DNA of 64,000 nt from Runella aurantiaca (GTDB lineage Bacteria; Bacteroidota; Bacteroidia; Cytophagales; Spirosomataceae). Positions 8,101 through 17,566 of this stretch are shown in pieces (within the stretch, counting starts at the first letter, position 1; each line of letters starts with the position of its first letter). A model generated the notes under the pieces. The model made no database searches and was not told where the DNA came from. It saw nothing but the letters and a program-made list of their open reading frames with translations. The stretch spans positions 1 through 64,000 of the forward strand of contig NZ_QPIW01000019.1 of assembly GCF_003339505.1 (NCBI RefSeq), given 5' to 3'. The translations under genes and the position numbers were made by a program.

Positions 8101-9408
8101 TTATACCAACTCCCCGTACAAATCAAACTCTTCCGCATTATTGATTTTCACGTTGGCAAAATCACCCTGACGAACAAACTGACTTGCAGGCAATAATACT
8201 TCATTATCTACTTCGGGAGAATCAAATTCAGTTCTTCCAATAAAATATCCGCCTTCTTTCCGGTCAAAAAGCACTTTATACGTATTCCCGATTTTGGCTT
8301 GATTCAACGACCACGAAATATCCTGCTGTACGGCCATGATGTCGTCGGCGCGTTGTTGTTTTACTTCGGCCGGAATGTCATCGGGCATGGTATGCGAGAA
8401 AGTTTGTTCCTCGTGTGAGTACGTAAATACGCCCAAACGGTCGAAACGCGTACGCTCTACAAACTCCAATGTCTCTTCAAAGATTTCTTCCGTCTCGCCT
8501 GGGTGACCCGCAATCAACGTGGTACGCAGTGCAATACCGGGTACTTTATCGCGAATGGTTTTAATCAAATCCTCCGTTTTTTCGCGCGTGATACCGCGAC
8601 GCATCAACTTCAATAACTCCGTACTGCCACTTTGAAGCGGCATGTCCAGGTATTTACAAATATTGGAACGCTCGCGCATTACATCCAAAACATCCATCGG
8701 AAAACCCGACGGATAAGCGTATTGTAAACGAATCCATTCAATCCCTTCCACGTCAGAAAGATGATTCAATAACTCCGACAAATTGCGTTTTTTATAAATA
8801 TCCAACCCGTAATAGGTCAAATCCTGGGCAATCAAAATCAGTTCTTTCGTGCCGCGACGCGCCAATGATTTTGCCTCAATCACCAAATCATCAATCGTCC
8901 GCGAAACGTGCCCGCCGCGCATGAGCGGAATGGCGCAAAAACTACAGGGACGGTCGCAGCCCTCCGCAATTTTCAGATACGCGTAATGGGCGGGCGTAGT
9001 CAACAAACGTTCGCCGACAAGCTCCTGTTTGTAATCTGCTTTGAGGGTTTTGAGCAAACGGGGCAGTTCATTCGTGCCAAACCAAGCATCAACGGTTGGG
9101 ATTTCAACCGCCAACTCATCTTTGTAGCGATGTGACAAACAGCCCGTTACGTACACTTTATCTACCAAACCAGCATCTTTGGCGTCGGCATAGCGCAAAA
9201 TGGTATCGATGGATTCCTGCTTGGCGTTGTCGATAAATCCGCACGTATTCACGATTACAATGCTGGCGTCGTCTTTTTTAGATTCGTGCGAAACGTTGTA
9301 GCCGTTGCCTTTGAGTTGGGTGAAGATATTCTCGCTGTCGACCAGGTTTTTACTGCAACCCAGCGTCACGATATTAACCTTATTTTTCTTGGTTCCTTTG
9401 GTTTTCAT
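8101..9408 (-). CDS. rimO: Ribosomal protein S12 methylthiotransferase
   Basis: A 435-residue radical-SAM enzyme that methylthiolates an aspartate of ribosomal protein S12. Three domains are visible: the N-terminal UPF0004 domain with Cys ligands in TLGCSKNLVDSE (about 15-26), VNTCGFI (53-59) and VTGCLSH (87-93); the radical-SAM motif CDRPCSFC (about 150-157) with the 'IPLMRGGHVSR' extension characteristic of RimO rather than MiaB; and a C-terminal TRAM domain ending FDLYGELV. The LGCSKNLVDSE string is diagnostic for RimO. It stands alone on the minus strand, convergent with the amino-sugar block. The 129 bases upstream hold no gene. Confidence 0.96.
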   Translation of the reverse strand: MKTKGTKKNKVNIVTLGCSKNLVDSENIFTQLKGNGYNVSHESKKDDASIVIVNTCGFIDNAKQESIDTILRYADAKDAGLVDKVYVTGCLSHRYKDELAVEIPTVDAWFGTNELPRLLKTLKADYKQELVGERLLTTPAHYAYLKIAEGCDRPCSFCAIPLMRGGHVSRTIDDLVIEAKSLARRGTKELILIAQDLTYYGLDIYKKRNLSELLNHLSDVEGIEWIRLQYAYPSGFPMDVLDVMRERSNICKYLDMPLQSGSTELLKLMRRGITREKTEDLIKTIRDKVPGIALRTTLIAGHPGETEEIFEETLEFVERTRFDRLGVFTYSHEEQTFSHTMPDDIPAEVKQQRADDIMAVQQDISWSLNQAKIGNTYKVLFDRKEGGYFIGRTEFDSPEVDNEVLLPASQFVRQGDFANVKINNAEEFDLYGELV

Positions 9409-9537
9409 TGATTCGGAGTATAGAGTCGCGGGTAATGAATAGTGAGAAAAAACAGATACTCAATACCTTGCGCTTCTATTTAATACTATTATTTAAGCCA
9501 CAAAGTTCGGCAACGTAATCGGAAGCACCAAAATTGA

Positions 9538-10188
9538 TTAGGTATTTGAAGGAGAATACAGGCAACGATTTTGACGGCGCGGCGATAATTTCTTTACTTT
9601 GGGGGCTTTAGCAGGTTTATCAGACTTGATATTTAGGTTCCAATACAAACTTGTAGCTAATAAAGTACGAACGGGATGTTTATAGGGCGGTTGTACTTGG
9701 AAAAATTGAGAAAAATGATTCCTTAAAAATGAAGCTTGCGCTGACATTCGGGTAGTTAAACGATAACGAAATCCTGCCCCGTAAAAATACCCAGCAGCCT
9801 CATCTTGTATAGTATACGATGAGAAATTACCATTCTGTCCACCGTAGTCTACTTCGATAAATCCCCTCATTCTTTTTTTGCCAGTACCTAACCTTATTCC
9901 CGTTAAAACGGCAGAGTCCACAAGATTATCACCAACAAACCTACTGTGAAAAAATATTTCTACAAAATGCCCCTCTGTAGACTCGAAATGTCTACCTATA
10001 TTGGCATAGGTTTGGTTTTTGGGCGACCATAAAAGAACAAGCGAGTTTCCTTTTTTAATAGGTGATTTAGAGTTATTTACAGAATTTGCTATCCCTAACT
10101 CCGCAAACCAATAATTAATAGATGGATATTGAGCAGCTGCAATTTCACTCCAAAAAAAGCCTAAAAGAAGCAGTAAAAAGGGTTTCAT
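9538..10188 (-). CDS. Secreted or outer-membrane protein of unknown function
   Basis: A 216-residue protein with a clear Sec signal peptide (MKPFLLLLLGFFWSEIAAAQ). The ATG at 10188 is chosen because the in-frame ATG at 10281 would add 31 residues that overlap the upstream gene's 3' end and bury the signal peptide. The mature part has alternating polar/aromatic residues (NIGRHFESTEGHFVEIFFHSRF, GAGFRYRLTTRMSAQASFL), suggesting an outer-membrane beta-barrel or a barrel-like surface protein, and a basic tail (PKVKKLSPRRQNR). It lies 41 bases after the FG-GAP heme lipoprotein gene on the same strand and may be co-transcribed with it. No family recognised. Confidence 0.7.
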   Translation of the reverse strand: MKPFLLLLLGFFWSEIAAAQYPSINYWFAELGIANSVNNSKSPIKKGNSLVLLWSPKNQTYANIGRHFESTEGHFVEIFFHSRFVGDNLVDSAVLTGIRLGTGKKRMRGFIEVDYGGQNGNFSSYTIQDEAAGYFYGAGFRYRLTTRMSAQASFLRNHFSQFFQVQPPYKHPVRTLLATSLYWNLNIKSDKPAKAPKVKKLSPRRQNRCLYSPSNT

Positions 10189-10229
10189 AAAATGGCCGTT
10201 ACACTTCAAAAACGACCAATATTTGCTCT

Positions 10230-11744
10230 TTATTTCCTCAAATTCAACAAATAAGCGCCCATCAGTCCGTTGCGGGCCCATGTACCGCGCATCCGTCCGG
10301 GTGTGAGGCCCAGCGGATGGCTTCCCAAGGCGAAATCAATATCTCCATCGCCGTCGATATCGCCAGTATCTAAGGTAAGCCAGCGGCCCATGCGACCAAT
10401 CGGAATAGACCAGGGTTTGAATTTTCCTTTCTGATTTTCAAAATATAGAACGTTGGTTTGAGGGTTAGTGTCAATATCGTCGTAAAATGCGATACTGACT
10501 AAGTCTAAATCTCCATCGGCATCTACATCTGCAGGAGCCACTTTGTAGGCGCCATCAATAGGATAAAAATAGCTTTGGCTAAATCCCCCTTTCCCTTGAT
10601 TTTCAAATACATACAATCCATGATAGGGTTTAAAAATGACTGAAAGGTCGGCATTATCACCGCAAGTATAGACAATATCCAATTGACCGTCTTTATTCAA
10701 ATCGACCACATCAAAATAGCTAGAGCCAAACACCGGCGGGAAGCGCAGCAGTGTTTTTTCTTCAAATTTCAGGTTGCCTTTGTTGAGGTACAGCACGATG
10801 CGCTCGTCGCCTTGGGCAAACAGCGTCATTAAATCTGGCATACCGTCTTTATTCCAATCTACGACCACGGTACGCAACGCCCCTGGGGTAGCACTTAACA
10901 CTTTGGCCTCATAAGTACCCGCCACATTTCTCTTCCAAACGGAGAATTTTCCTTCAATGACCCCAAACTCACAGGTGATAAGTTCGGGCTGACCGTCGCT
11001 GTCCATATCCTGCTGAATGGTTTGCGTGGGACGGAGCAACTTGGTAAGCAACAACGAGGCGTTATTCGCGCTTTTTTTGCCCATGTTGACCGTTTGCGCG
11101 TAGCCGTTGGCGTTGTAGGTAACCTTGACGGTTTCACCAATATAGGTCACCAAAAGATTTTGATGGGAAGCATCCAAAAACTGCAAATCACTGACGGCGG
11201 GCTGACCGCCAAAGCGCTTAAGGGCCTTCCCTTCGGCATTCATCAGCCATACCGTTCGGTTTACTTCATCGGCTACATACACGCCTTTGTTGGCTTCGTC
11301 GATGCGAACGCAAGTGACATTGGCCATTTCTTGTTCGATGGGCGAAAACAGAGGGCGAATTTCAAACTGTTTCTCAATTAGTGTTGCTTTTTGAGAAGAA
11401 ACGAGCGGGGTCAGGCGCTTGGGAGCCAAGTCCAAATAATAGTCTTTTATTTTTTGCCAATCTTCCTGTGAAATCAGGGGTTGAGTGCCTTTTACTTTGA
11501 GGTCGTTGGCGTTCAGTTTTCGGGTTTTCTTCAAATCTTCATCCAACCCTAACCGCAACGCCATGTAGGGCAGTACATCTTTCTCCCAAACAGTTTTGGG
11601 CAATAAATTAGGGTCGGGAAACAAATGACATCCACCACAATGCTGTCGTGCCAACGATTCATGTTGGGCAGGGTCTTTTTGACAGCCTATAAAAAAACAA
11701 AACAATACCAATAACGAAAGGGCAAAAACAGAACGAAGCATCAT
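10230..11744 (-). CDS. FG-GAP/VCBS-repeat lipoprotein with a CxxCH heme motif
   Basis: A 504-residue exported protein. It has a lipoprotein signal (MMLRSVFALSLLVLFCFFIGC), then a single cytochrome c-type motif CGGCH at about residues 36-40 followed by FPDPNLLPKTVWEKDVLPYM. The rest is a propeller built from FG-GAP/VCBS repeats whose Ca2+-type loops read DMDSDGQPEL, DWNKDGMPDL, DLNKDGQLDI, DVDADGDLDL and DIDGDGDIDF. The family commonly couples a short heme-binding N-terminus to an integrin-like propeller; redox partner and ligand are unknown. Likely anchored to a membrane facing the periplasm or surface. The ATG starts are adjacent (11744 and 11741). Confidence 0.82.
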   Translation of the reverse strand: MMLRSVFALSLLVLFCFFIGCQKDPAQHESLARQHCGGCHLFPDPNLLPKTVWEKDVLPYMALRLGLDEDLKKTRKLNANDLKVKGTQPLISQEDWQKIKDYYLDLAPKRLTPLVSSQKATLIEKQFEIRPLFSPIEQEMANVTCVRIDEANKGVYVADEVNRTVWLMNAEGKALKRFGGQPAVSDLQFLDASHQNLLVTYIGETVKVTYNANGYAQTVNMGKKSANNASLLLTKLLRPTQTIQQDMDSDGQPELITCEFGVIEGKFSVWKRNVAGTYEAKVLSATPGALRTVVVDWNKDGMPDLMTLFAQGDERIVLYLNKGNLKFEEKTLLRFPPVFGSSYFDVVDLNKDGQLDIVYTCGDNADLSVIFKPYHGLYVFENQGKGGFSQSYFYPIDGAYKVAPADVDADGDLDLVSIAFYDDIDTNPQTNVLYFENQKGKFKPWSIPIGRMGRWLTLDTGDIDGDGDIDFALGSHPLGLTPGRMRGTWARNGLMGAYLLNLRK

Positions 11745-11817
11745 AGGTTTGGGAAATAAAAGCCAAACTTAACAGCAATGAGGCTATTCGCCAAGTTTTA
11801 AAGCAGTTACCTCCTTT

Positions 11818-13287
11818 CTATCCCAACACCACGCAACTGTAAGGTTCCAACGAAAGTGTTCCTGTTTTCAACAACTTTGTCTCGGGATGAGTACTGAAAA
11901 TAAACTGAGCGGGCAGATTGGCGGCGGAGTATTTCACGCTTTTGGCCGAAAGATTATGAATCACCCAAACTGCTTGGCCATTGGACTTTCGGATGAAAGC
12001 CACCAAGCGCGGGTCTTCATTGGGGAGCGGCTCGATGTCTCCGTGAATATCAGCCAACGTAGGCTGTGATTTTCGCAATTGAATCAACCGTTTATAATGG
12101 TTGTATAACGAGTTTGAGTCGTTGATTTGCCCCGTCAACGGAACGACGGTGTTACTTTTGTTGTATTTGGGCTGCATCCACCGAGCGCGGTGACGGTCTT
12201 TTTCGCGATAATCCCATAAAAACGGCTCTCGGATATACTCATCGGGCTTTTTCCCCAACATTCCCAGCTCTTCACCATAGTACAAATAAGGTTGTCCGGG
12301 CAGCGTCAAGAGCAAATTTGTCGCTACTTTAAGGCGGTTGAGATTGCCGCCCATCACACTGCCGATGCGCACTTGGTCATGGTTGGTGAGCATGATGGCA
12401 TCGATAAATTGGGGGCTAGTTTGAAAAAAAACGGCCCGGGTACCCGCCAAAGTTGCCGCTAACTGCACCGCATCACGTTCTTTGGCGACTATTTTTTGAA
12501 TGGTCAAACTCAAGTCGAAGTTAAAATTGGCGGTCAGTCCTTTGAAGTATGGGGCGATGTTTTCGGCAGCGGTCCATACTTCCCCTACCAAATACACATC
12601 AGGATTCGCCTTTTGCATCTCCGTCCGAAATTCTACCCAAAAATCGTAGTTTTTGTGTTCCTCCCATTCGGGATAAATGTGCCGGGCGGCATCCAAACGA
12701 AAGCCGTCCACGCCCATGTTGAGCCAATAACGGCCTATTTCGTAAATTGCCTGACGCACAGGCTGGTGGTCGCAATTCAGGTCGGGCATTCCTTTCCAGA
12801 AAAGTCCATAGTATTTTTCGGTGTTTTGCCGCCATTTATGCCACGGATTCCGATCCCAGGTATCGGGTGTCACCTCGCGGGTGGCAATGCCCAGTCGTTC
12901 AATATCCTCGGGGCTTTTCCAAGTATAAAATTGCCGATAGGGACTCTCTTTTCCCTTTACTGACTCCTGAAACCACGGATGATTGGCACTCGTATGGTTA
13001 ATGACCAAATCTATAATAATCCTGATACCCCGCGCATGGGCTTCGGAAAGCAGGCGCTTAAAATCATCTAAAGTGCCATACTCTGGGTCAATGGCATAAT
13101 AATCAACGACATCGTATTTATGATAGCTGGGCGAAAGCAAAATGGGCGAAAGCCATAGCGCTTCGACCCCCAAATCCTGTAGATAGTCTAGTTTTGAGGT
13201 GATACCGTTGAGGTCACCAATGTTGTCGCCGTTTGAATCACAAAACGAGCGAACGAAGATTTCGTAGCAGATGCGTGGGAATGCCAA
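11818..13287 (-). CDS. GH13 alpha-amylase family glycosidase
   Basis: A 489-residue cytoplasmic (no signal peptide) glycoside hydrolase of family 13. Conserved regions are all present: DLVINH (about 98-103), GFRLDAARH with the catalytic nucleophile Asp (about 195-203), LVGEVW with the general acid Glu (about 233-238) and LTNHDQ with the third Asp (about 304-309). The short C-terminal beta domain is visible (SLEPYSCVVLG). It likely hydrolyses alpha-1,4 glucans or oligosaccharides inside the cell. It starts 24 bases after ribE on the same strand, so the two may be co-transcribed although functionally unrelated. Confidence 0.9.
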   Translation of the reverse strand: MAFPRICYEIFVRSFCDSNGDNIGDLNGITSKLDYLQDLGVEALWLSPILLSPSYHKYDVVDYYAIDPEYGTLDDFKRLLSEAHARGIRIIIDLVINHTSANHPWFQESVKGKESPYRQFYTWKSPEDIERLGIATREVTPDTWDRNPWHKWRQNTEKYYGLFWKGMPDLNCDHQPVRQAIYEIGRYWLNMGVDGFRLDAARHIYPEWEEHKNYDFWVEFRTEMQKANPDVYLVGEVWTAAENIAPYFKGLTANFNFDLSLTIQKIVAKERDAVQLAATLAGTRAVFFQTSPQFIDAIMLTNHDQVRIGSVMGGNLNRLKVATNLLLTLPGQPYLYYGEELGMLGKKPDEYIREPFLWDYREKDRHRARWMQPKYNKSNTVVPLTGQINDSNSLYNHYKRLIQLRKSQPTLADIHGDIEPLPNEDPRLVAFIRKSNGQAVWVIHNLSAKSVKYSAANLPAQFIFSTHPETKLLKTGTLSLEPYSCVVLG

Positions 13288-13311
13288 TGTTTTAGAATAT
13301 TTTAATCGCTA

Positions 13312-13902
13312 CTAATTCTTCTTCGCCAGAATCTTCTGCATATACTTGCCTAGTATATCAAATTCCAGATTGACCACATCGCCCGCCTGAAGCTGGTGAA
13401 AATTGGTATGCTCGTAGGTATACGGAATGATGGTTACTCGAAAACCATCGTCTTGCGAATTGAAGACCGTCAAACTCACGCCATTGATACAAATTGAGCC
13501 TTTTTCGACGGTGATATTTCCCACCGCAGCATCATATTTAAAATCAAACAACCAGCTCCCGCCGACCTCTTCTACGTACGTACAGATGCCCGTTTGGTCC
13601 ACATGCCCCTGCACAATATGTCCGTCGAAGCGCCCATTGGCGGGCATACAACGTTCAACGTTGACTTTTGTACCCACTTTCCAATAACCGAGATTGGTTT
13701 TTTTGAGGGTTTCGTCCACCGCCGTTACGGTGTAGGTATCTTGCTCCAGGCTCGTTACGGTCAGGCACACCCCGTTATGGCTCACACTTTGGTCGATTTT
13801 GAGCTCAGAGGCCAAGTGAGAATGAAGCTTAAAAGTGATATTTGTCCCCTCAAAGATAATTTCAACTACTTCGGCGGTCGTCTCTACAATTCCTGTAAAC
13901 AT
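13312..13902 (-). CDS. ribE: Riboflavin synthase
   Basis: A 196-residue enzyme that dismutates two 6,7-dimethyl-8-ribityllumazines to riboflavin. The diagnostic start MFTGIVE and the two tandem lumazine-binding repeats are visible: repeat 1 has SHNGVCLTVT (about 40-49) and repeat 2 has ICINGVSLTVF (about 137-147); GHIVQGHVDQTG separates them. Full length. No FMN riboswitch is apparent in the 75 bases upstream; instead the terminator of rmlA lies there. The flavin product is relevant to the Nqr complex encoded nearby, but no regulatory link is visible. Confidence 0.95.
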   Translation of the reverse strand: MFTGIVETTAEVVEIIFEGTNITFKLHSHLASELKIDQSVSHNGVCLTVTSLEQDTYTVTAVDETLKKTNLGYWKVGTKVNVERCMPANGRFDGHIVQGHVDQTGICTYVEEVGGSWLFDFKYDAAVGNITVEKGSICINGVSLTVFNSQDDGFRVTIIPYTYEHTNFHQLQAGDVVNLEFDILGKYMQKILAKKN

Positions 13903-13924
13903 TATTCTGGATTTTTAGATTTTG

Positions 13925-13970
13925 GACGACAGACGTTAAAAAAGCGCTTCTTTTTCTAACGTCTGTCGTC
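13925..13970 (-). terminator. Hairpin between rmlA and ribE
   Basis: GACGACAGACGTTA (13925-13938) pairs perfectly with TAACGTCTGTCGTC (13957-13970). It sits just downstream of the rmlA stop codon on the minus strand; the loop is A-rich on the + strand (T-rich in the template sense). Likely terminator or dispersed hairpin. Confidence 0.65.
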
Positions 13971-13977
13971 GGCTATC

Positions 13978-14838
13978 TTATTTCAATATTCCTAATAAAT
14001 ACCGGCCATAACCGCTTTTCAGAAGCGGTTGGGCAATTTCCCGCAATTGTCCGGCATCAATAAAGCCCATCCGGTACGCTACTTCTTCAATACAACCGAT
14101 TTTCAGTCCCTGACGTTCTTCAATCACTTCCACAAATTGCCCTGCCTGCATGAGGGATGCAAAAGTACCTGTATCGAGCCAAGCAGTTCCGCGCGTAAGT
14201 ACGCCTACTTTCAATTTTCCACGCTCAAGATACACACGATTAATGTCTGTAATTTCTAATTCTCCACGCGGGCTAGGTTTAATATTTTTAGCGATTTCAA
14301 CAACCTCATTATCATAAAAATACAACCCTGGCACGGCATAGTTTGACTTGGGATATTCGGGTTTTTCTTCAATGGAAACCACGTTAAAATCCTGATCAAA
14401 CTCAACGACGCCATAGCGTTCTGGGTCCTGTACTTGGTACGCATATACAACACCTCCATCTGGGTCGTTGTTTGCCTGTAACAATTTACTAAGACCACTT
14501 CCGTAAAATATGTTATCGCCCAACACCAGCGCTACTTTATCTTTTCCTATAAAATCGGCCCCAATAATAAAGGCCTGCGCCAATCCATCAGGGCTGGGTT
14601 GTTCGGCATAGCTAAACGCACACCCAATGCGGCTGCCATCGCCAAGCAATTTCTGAAAATGCGGCAAATCATGCGGGGTTGAAATAATAAGAATTTCACG
14701 AATACCCGCCAACATCAGGATTGACAATGGATAATAAATCATCGGCTTGTCGTAAACCGGCATCAATTGTTTGCTTACGGCCAGCGTCAGAGGATGCAAA
14801 CGAGTACCGGAACCTCCGGCAAGAATAATTCCTTTCAT
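13978..14838 (-). CDS. rmlA: Glucose-1-phosphate thymidylyltransferase
   Basis: A 286-residue nucleotidyltransferase making dTDP-glucose from Glc-1-P and dTTP, the entry step to dTDP-rhamnose and other dTDP-sugars. The N-terminal signature [11 protein letters not shown] (residues 8-18) and KPMIYYPL (about 32-39) are intact, as are LGDNIFYG and [19 protein letters not shown]. The ATG at 14838 begins the canonical MKGIILAGG; the upstream in-frame ATG at 14892 is not supported. No rmlB, C or D neighbours are present, so it is an isolated copy. Confidence 0.95.
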   Translation of the reverse strand: MKGIILAGGSGTRLHPLTLAVSKQLMPVYDKPMIYYPLSILMLAGIREILIISTPHDLPHFQKLLGDGSRIGCAFSYAEQPSPDGLAQAFIIGADFIGKDKVALVLGDNIFYGSGLSKLLQANNDPDGGVVYAYQVQDPERYGVVEFDQDFNVVSIEEKPEYPKSNYAVPGLYFYDNEVVEIAKNIKPSPRGELEITDINRVYLERGKLKVGVLTRGTAWLDTGTFASLMQAGQFVEVIEERQGLKIGCIEEVAYRMGFIDAGQLREIAQPLLKSGYGRYLLGILK

Positions 14839-14996
14839 GATGATTTGATTCAAATTATGTTGAGTGAGTGAAATAATACTTTCAAAACACATTTAGTGCC
14901 ATAAAAATAGAGAATCTCCGCGGGAAAGCCATAGTATACCCCAAAAGCCCTTCAATCTAGGTGACTTAAAATTATTTTAGGGCAGAATAGACACAA

Positions 14997-15026
14997 AAAA
15001 GCCTGACACCGAAGCATCAGGCTTTT
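14997..15026 (-). terminator. Intrinsic terminator after the TSGGSI-repeat gene
   Basis: On the minus strand AAAAGCCTGA (15026-15017) pairs with TCAGGCTTTT (15006-14997) around a 10-base loop and runs into a T-tract. It lies 34 bases beyond the stop codon of the repeat-protein gene. Upstream of it (14839-14996) is only the leader of rmlA with no further gene visible. Confidence 0.85.
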
Positions 15027-15059
15027 ACGTTGGAACCCTTGATAAACTAAATTACTTTT

Positions 15060-16100
15060 CTAATCATTAAGCGAAATAGAACCTGAACTAGCGCGCATGG
15101 TCACCAGCGTACCGCCGCCGTTGAGTTTGCCATTGACACGGTCTTTTTCCATAATACCGTTGAAATTATTTAAGGTGCCGACGTTGACCCGGTTGGCGCG
15201 CAAATCCAAATCAAGCCCTTTGTTCATCGGCATCTGCACATGAATCCCCCCCGCTGAAGTGGAAAGGTCAAGGTACTTGCCCAAAGAAACGATTTCGGCA
15301 TTGATACCGCCCGCGCTGGTGGAGGCTTTAAGTGCGGCGGCTACGCCAGTCAAGCGAATAGAACCGCCTGAAGTAACTGCCGTCAATTCGCCTTTAATGT
15401 CGCCACCTTTGATGCTACCGCCACTGGTGGTGGCCCGAACATTGCCACTAAGGCCATCCAATTGAATACTGCCGCCAGAGGTTACCAATTTAATGTCACC
15501 GTTGCAGCCTTCAGCTTTGATGCTACCGCCACTGGTGGCAAGGTCTAATTGCTCTTGTGAATTGGTTAAATGAATACTACCGCCAGAGGTACGTCCTTTC
15601 ACGTTCCCACTCAATTGCTCTAATCGTAAACTACCTCCACTCGTAGCAAAGTTTTGATTTCCCGACAGTTTTGCCAATTTTATGCTACCGCCGCTGGTGG
15701 CCAAATCGGTCGTTGTTTTTTCGGGAACTGTAATTTTAAACGAAATACTCAGGCCTTGTTTCCAATCCCATTTGTCGTTTTCGCTTTTACGTTTTGATTT
15801 GCAAATAAGGGTCTCTCCGTCCATTGCCACGGTCAGTTCATAGTCTTTGAGGCGCTCAGTGATTTCTTCTTTGCTCAATGCTGAGCTGCCATTCCAATTG
15901 TTGCCCCGGACATATATTTCCACTTTGGCGTCGCCGCTTTGGCCAGTTACGGTAATACTCCCCCCCGAAGTACGCACGTTAAGTGTTTTTACAGAACCCG
16001 CGTTGAATGTTTTTGTAAAATAAGGTTTTTCGTCCTCTTTCTGGGCAAAAACGAGCGTGGCAACGAAAAGGAAAGCTAAAAGGAGGCTGTATGTTTTCAT
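15060..16100 (-). CDS. Secreted TSGGSI-repeat (DUF4097-like) beta-helix protein
   Basis: A 346-residue protein with a Sec signal peptide (MKTYSLLLAFLFVATLVFAQ). Residues about 45 to 290 contain ten copies of a TSGGSI-type turn (TSGGSIxL, the last two TSAGGI), mostly 18-20 residues apart, separated by segments of the type LSGNVxxx. This regular repeat is what a right-handed beta-solenoid of the DUF4097/putative auto-transporter adhesin family would show. Function is not established; related proteins are cell-envelope or membrane-stress associated. The C-terminal motif SSGSISLND may be a final rung. It is monocistronic, with a terminator at 14997-15026. Confidence 0.82.
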   Translation of the reverse strand: MKTYSLLLAFLFVATLVFAQKEDEKPYFTKTFNAGSVKTLNVRTSGGSITVTGQSGDAKVEIYVRGNNWNGSSALSKEEITERLKDYELTVAMDGETLICKSKRKSENDKWDWKQGLSISFKITVPEKTTTDLATSGGSIKLAKLSGNQNFATSGGSLRLEQLSGNVKGRTSGGSIHLTNSQEQLDLATSGGSIKAEGCNGDIKLVTSGGSIQLDGLSGNVRATTSGGSIKGGDIKGELTAVTSGGSIRLTGVAAALKASTSAGGINAEIVSLGKYLDLSTSAGGIHVQMPMNKGLDLDLRANRVNVGTLNNFNGIMEKDRVNGKLNGGGTLVTMRASSGSISLND

Positions 16101-16206
16101 GGTCTGTAAATGTTTAGGGCGGATTATAATTTTCCGCGGTGTTTTTTACAAGAGATGAAAAACAAAAAAGAAATGTTGCACGGTGAACAAAATATTTCTC
16201 AAAAAA

Positions 16207-17520
16207 TCAGTGCATCAAATAATAAACCCCGATTCCTGCCAAATATCCCAAGAGCGCATAGCCCGAAATGCGCTTGAGATACCAAAGAAAATCAATTTTC
16301 AGAATACTCATAGAAGCCACCCCTGCCGCCGAACCGATGATAAGGATGCTTCCCCCTGTACCCGCGCAGTACGCCAATAAATTCCAAAAATCGGCATCAG
16401 GTGGAAACTCAGTCAATGGATACATGCCCATTGCCGCCGCCACTAGTGGAACGTTGTCGACAATCGCTGACAGAAGTCCAATTAACGTGTTGATAATGTA
16501 AATGTTGCCGAAGGTCTGATTAAGAAACGTCGCCATTAACCGCAAATGCCCCGAGGTGTCTAGGGCTCCAACGGCCAGCAAAATTCCTAAAAAAAACAAA
16601 ATACTGGGCGTATCAATCCGGTGTAACATCGCCGCCACCGAAAAGCCCTGTTTGGTTTCCAGGGCTTTGTCTCGGTGCAAAAATTCGGTAAAATACCACA
16701 AAAGGCCCACGGCCAACAAAACCCCCATATACGGTGGATAGTGCGTAATAGCCTTAAATACAGGCACCGATAAAAGGGCAGCGCCTCCCAATACAAACAT
16801 TATATTTTGCTCCAAAGGGGTCGTTTGCGTATGTTCTTTTGATTCTTTTACGGGCATTTTGGGCAATGCCCCACCACCACGCAAAAAATACGTTGCCGCT
16901 AAAAGCGGGACTAACAGGCTAACAAACGATGGTATAATCAACGATTGCATAATCGCAACCGTTGTCACTTGTCCTCCAATCCAAAGCATAATGGTAGTCA
17001 CATCCCCAATGGGCGACCACGCACCGCCAGCATTGGCGGCCATCACAACAAATCCGCCAAACAGCCAAATATTTTCTTTTTCTTTGATAATCCGCCGCAG
17101 CAGAGCACACATGATGATGGCCGTCGTCATGTTGTCCAGGCCCGCCGATAAGAAAAACGAAATCCAAGAAATAACCCACAGAAGCTTCACCCGATTGGTG
17201 GTTGAAATCCGGTCGGTAATGGCTCGAAACCCTTCGTGAACATCCACCAATTCGACAATTGTCATGGCCCCCAACAAAAAGAACAGAATCCCAGCTATCT
17301 CGCCTAAATGTTCAAAAAGCGCTTCGTCGAGTACTTTATGAACGTCGGGCTGGGAGGATATCCCTTCAAAAGCGGGCATATTTTCGAAGCCAAACAATAA
17401 GATTATCCAACAAAAAACCCCCGTTAATAACGCGGAGGCAGCTTTGTCAATTTTCAGCGGATGCTCAAAGGCAATCAGCACGTATCCTAAAATGAATACG
17501 GCAGCGAGTAGAATAGCCAT
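16207..17520 (-). CDS. nhaD: NhaD-type Na+/H+ antiporter
   Basis: A 437-residue inner-membrane protein with about 12 hydrophobic segments. Segments such as FLLGAMTIVELVDVHEGF, LSAGLDNMTTAIIM, ANAGGAWSPIGDVTTIMLW and SAIVDNVPLVAAAMGMY match the NhaD branch of the ion transporter superfamily, including the polar/acidic residues in helices (Asn, Asp) expected to bind Na+. It exchanges internal Na+ for external H+. It lies near the Na+-pumping Nqr operon and just downstream of a CBS-domain gene on the same strand (46 bases apart). Confidence 0.9.
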   Translation of the reverse strand: MAILLAAVFILGYVLIAFEHPLKIDKAASALLTGVFCWIILLFGFENMPAFEGISSQPDVHKVLDEALFEHLGEIAGILFFLLGAMTIVELVDVHEGFRAITDRISTTNRVKLLWVISWISFFLSAGLDNMTTAIIMCALLRRIIKEKENIWLFGGFVVMAANAGGAWSPIGDVTTIMLWIGGQVTTVAIMQSLIIPSFVSLLVPLLAATYFLRGGGALPKMPVKESKEHTQTTPLEQNIMFVLGGAALLSVPVFKAITHYPPYMGVLLAVGLLWYFTEFLHRDKALETKQGFSVAAMLHRIDTPSILFFLGILLAVGALDTSGHLRLMATFLNQTFGNIYIINTLIGLLSAIVDNVPLVAAAMGMYPLTEFPPDADFWNLLAYCAGTGGSILIIGSAAGVASMSILKIDFLWYLKRISGYALLGYLAGIGVYYLMH

Positions 17521-17566
17521 AATTGACCAAGATTAACGGGTAAAAAGAAAAGGATTAGGGGAATAA

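Noticed and set aside
13303-13977. FMN riboswitch controlling ribE
   Set aside because: The sequence before ribE contains only a simple hairpin and no multi-branched RFN-type structure that I can see.
15060-16100. Regular DNA repeats resembling a CRISPR array
   Set aside because: The period reflects TSGGSI codons in one long open frame with varied spacing and no unique spacers, so it is a coding repeat.
16859-17239. 126-codon frame antisense to nhaD
   Set aside because: It is the shadow of membrane-helix codons; the predicted protein has no features of its own.
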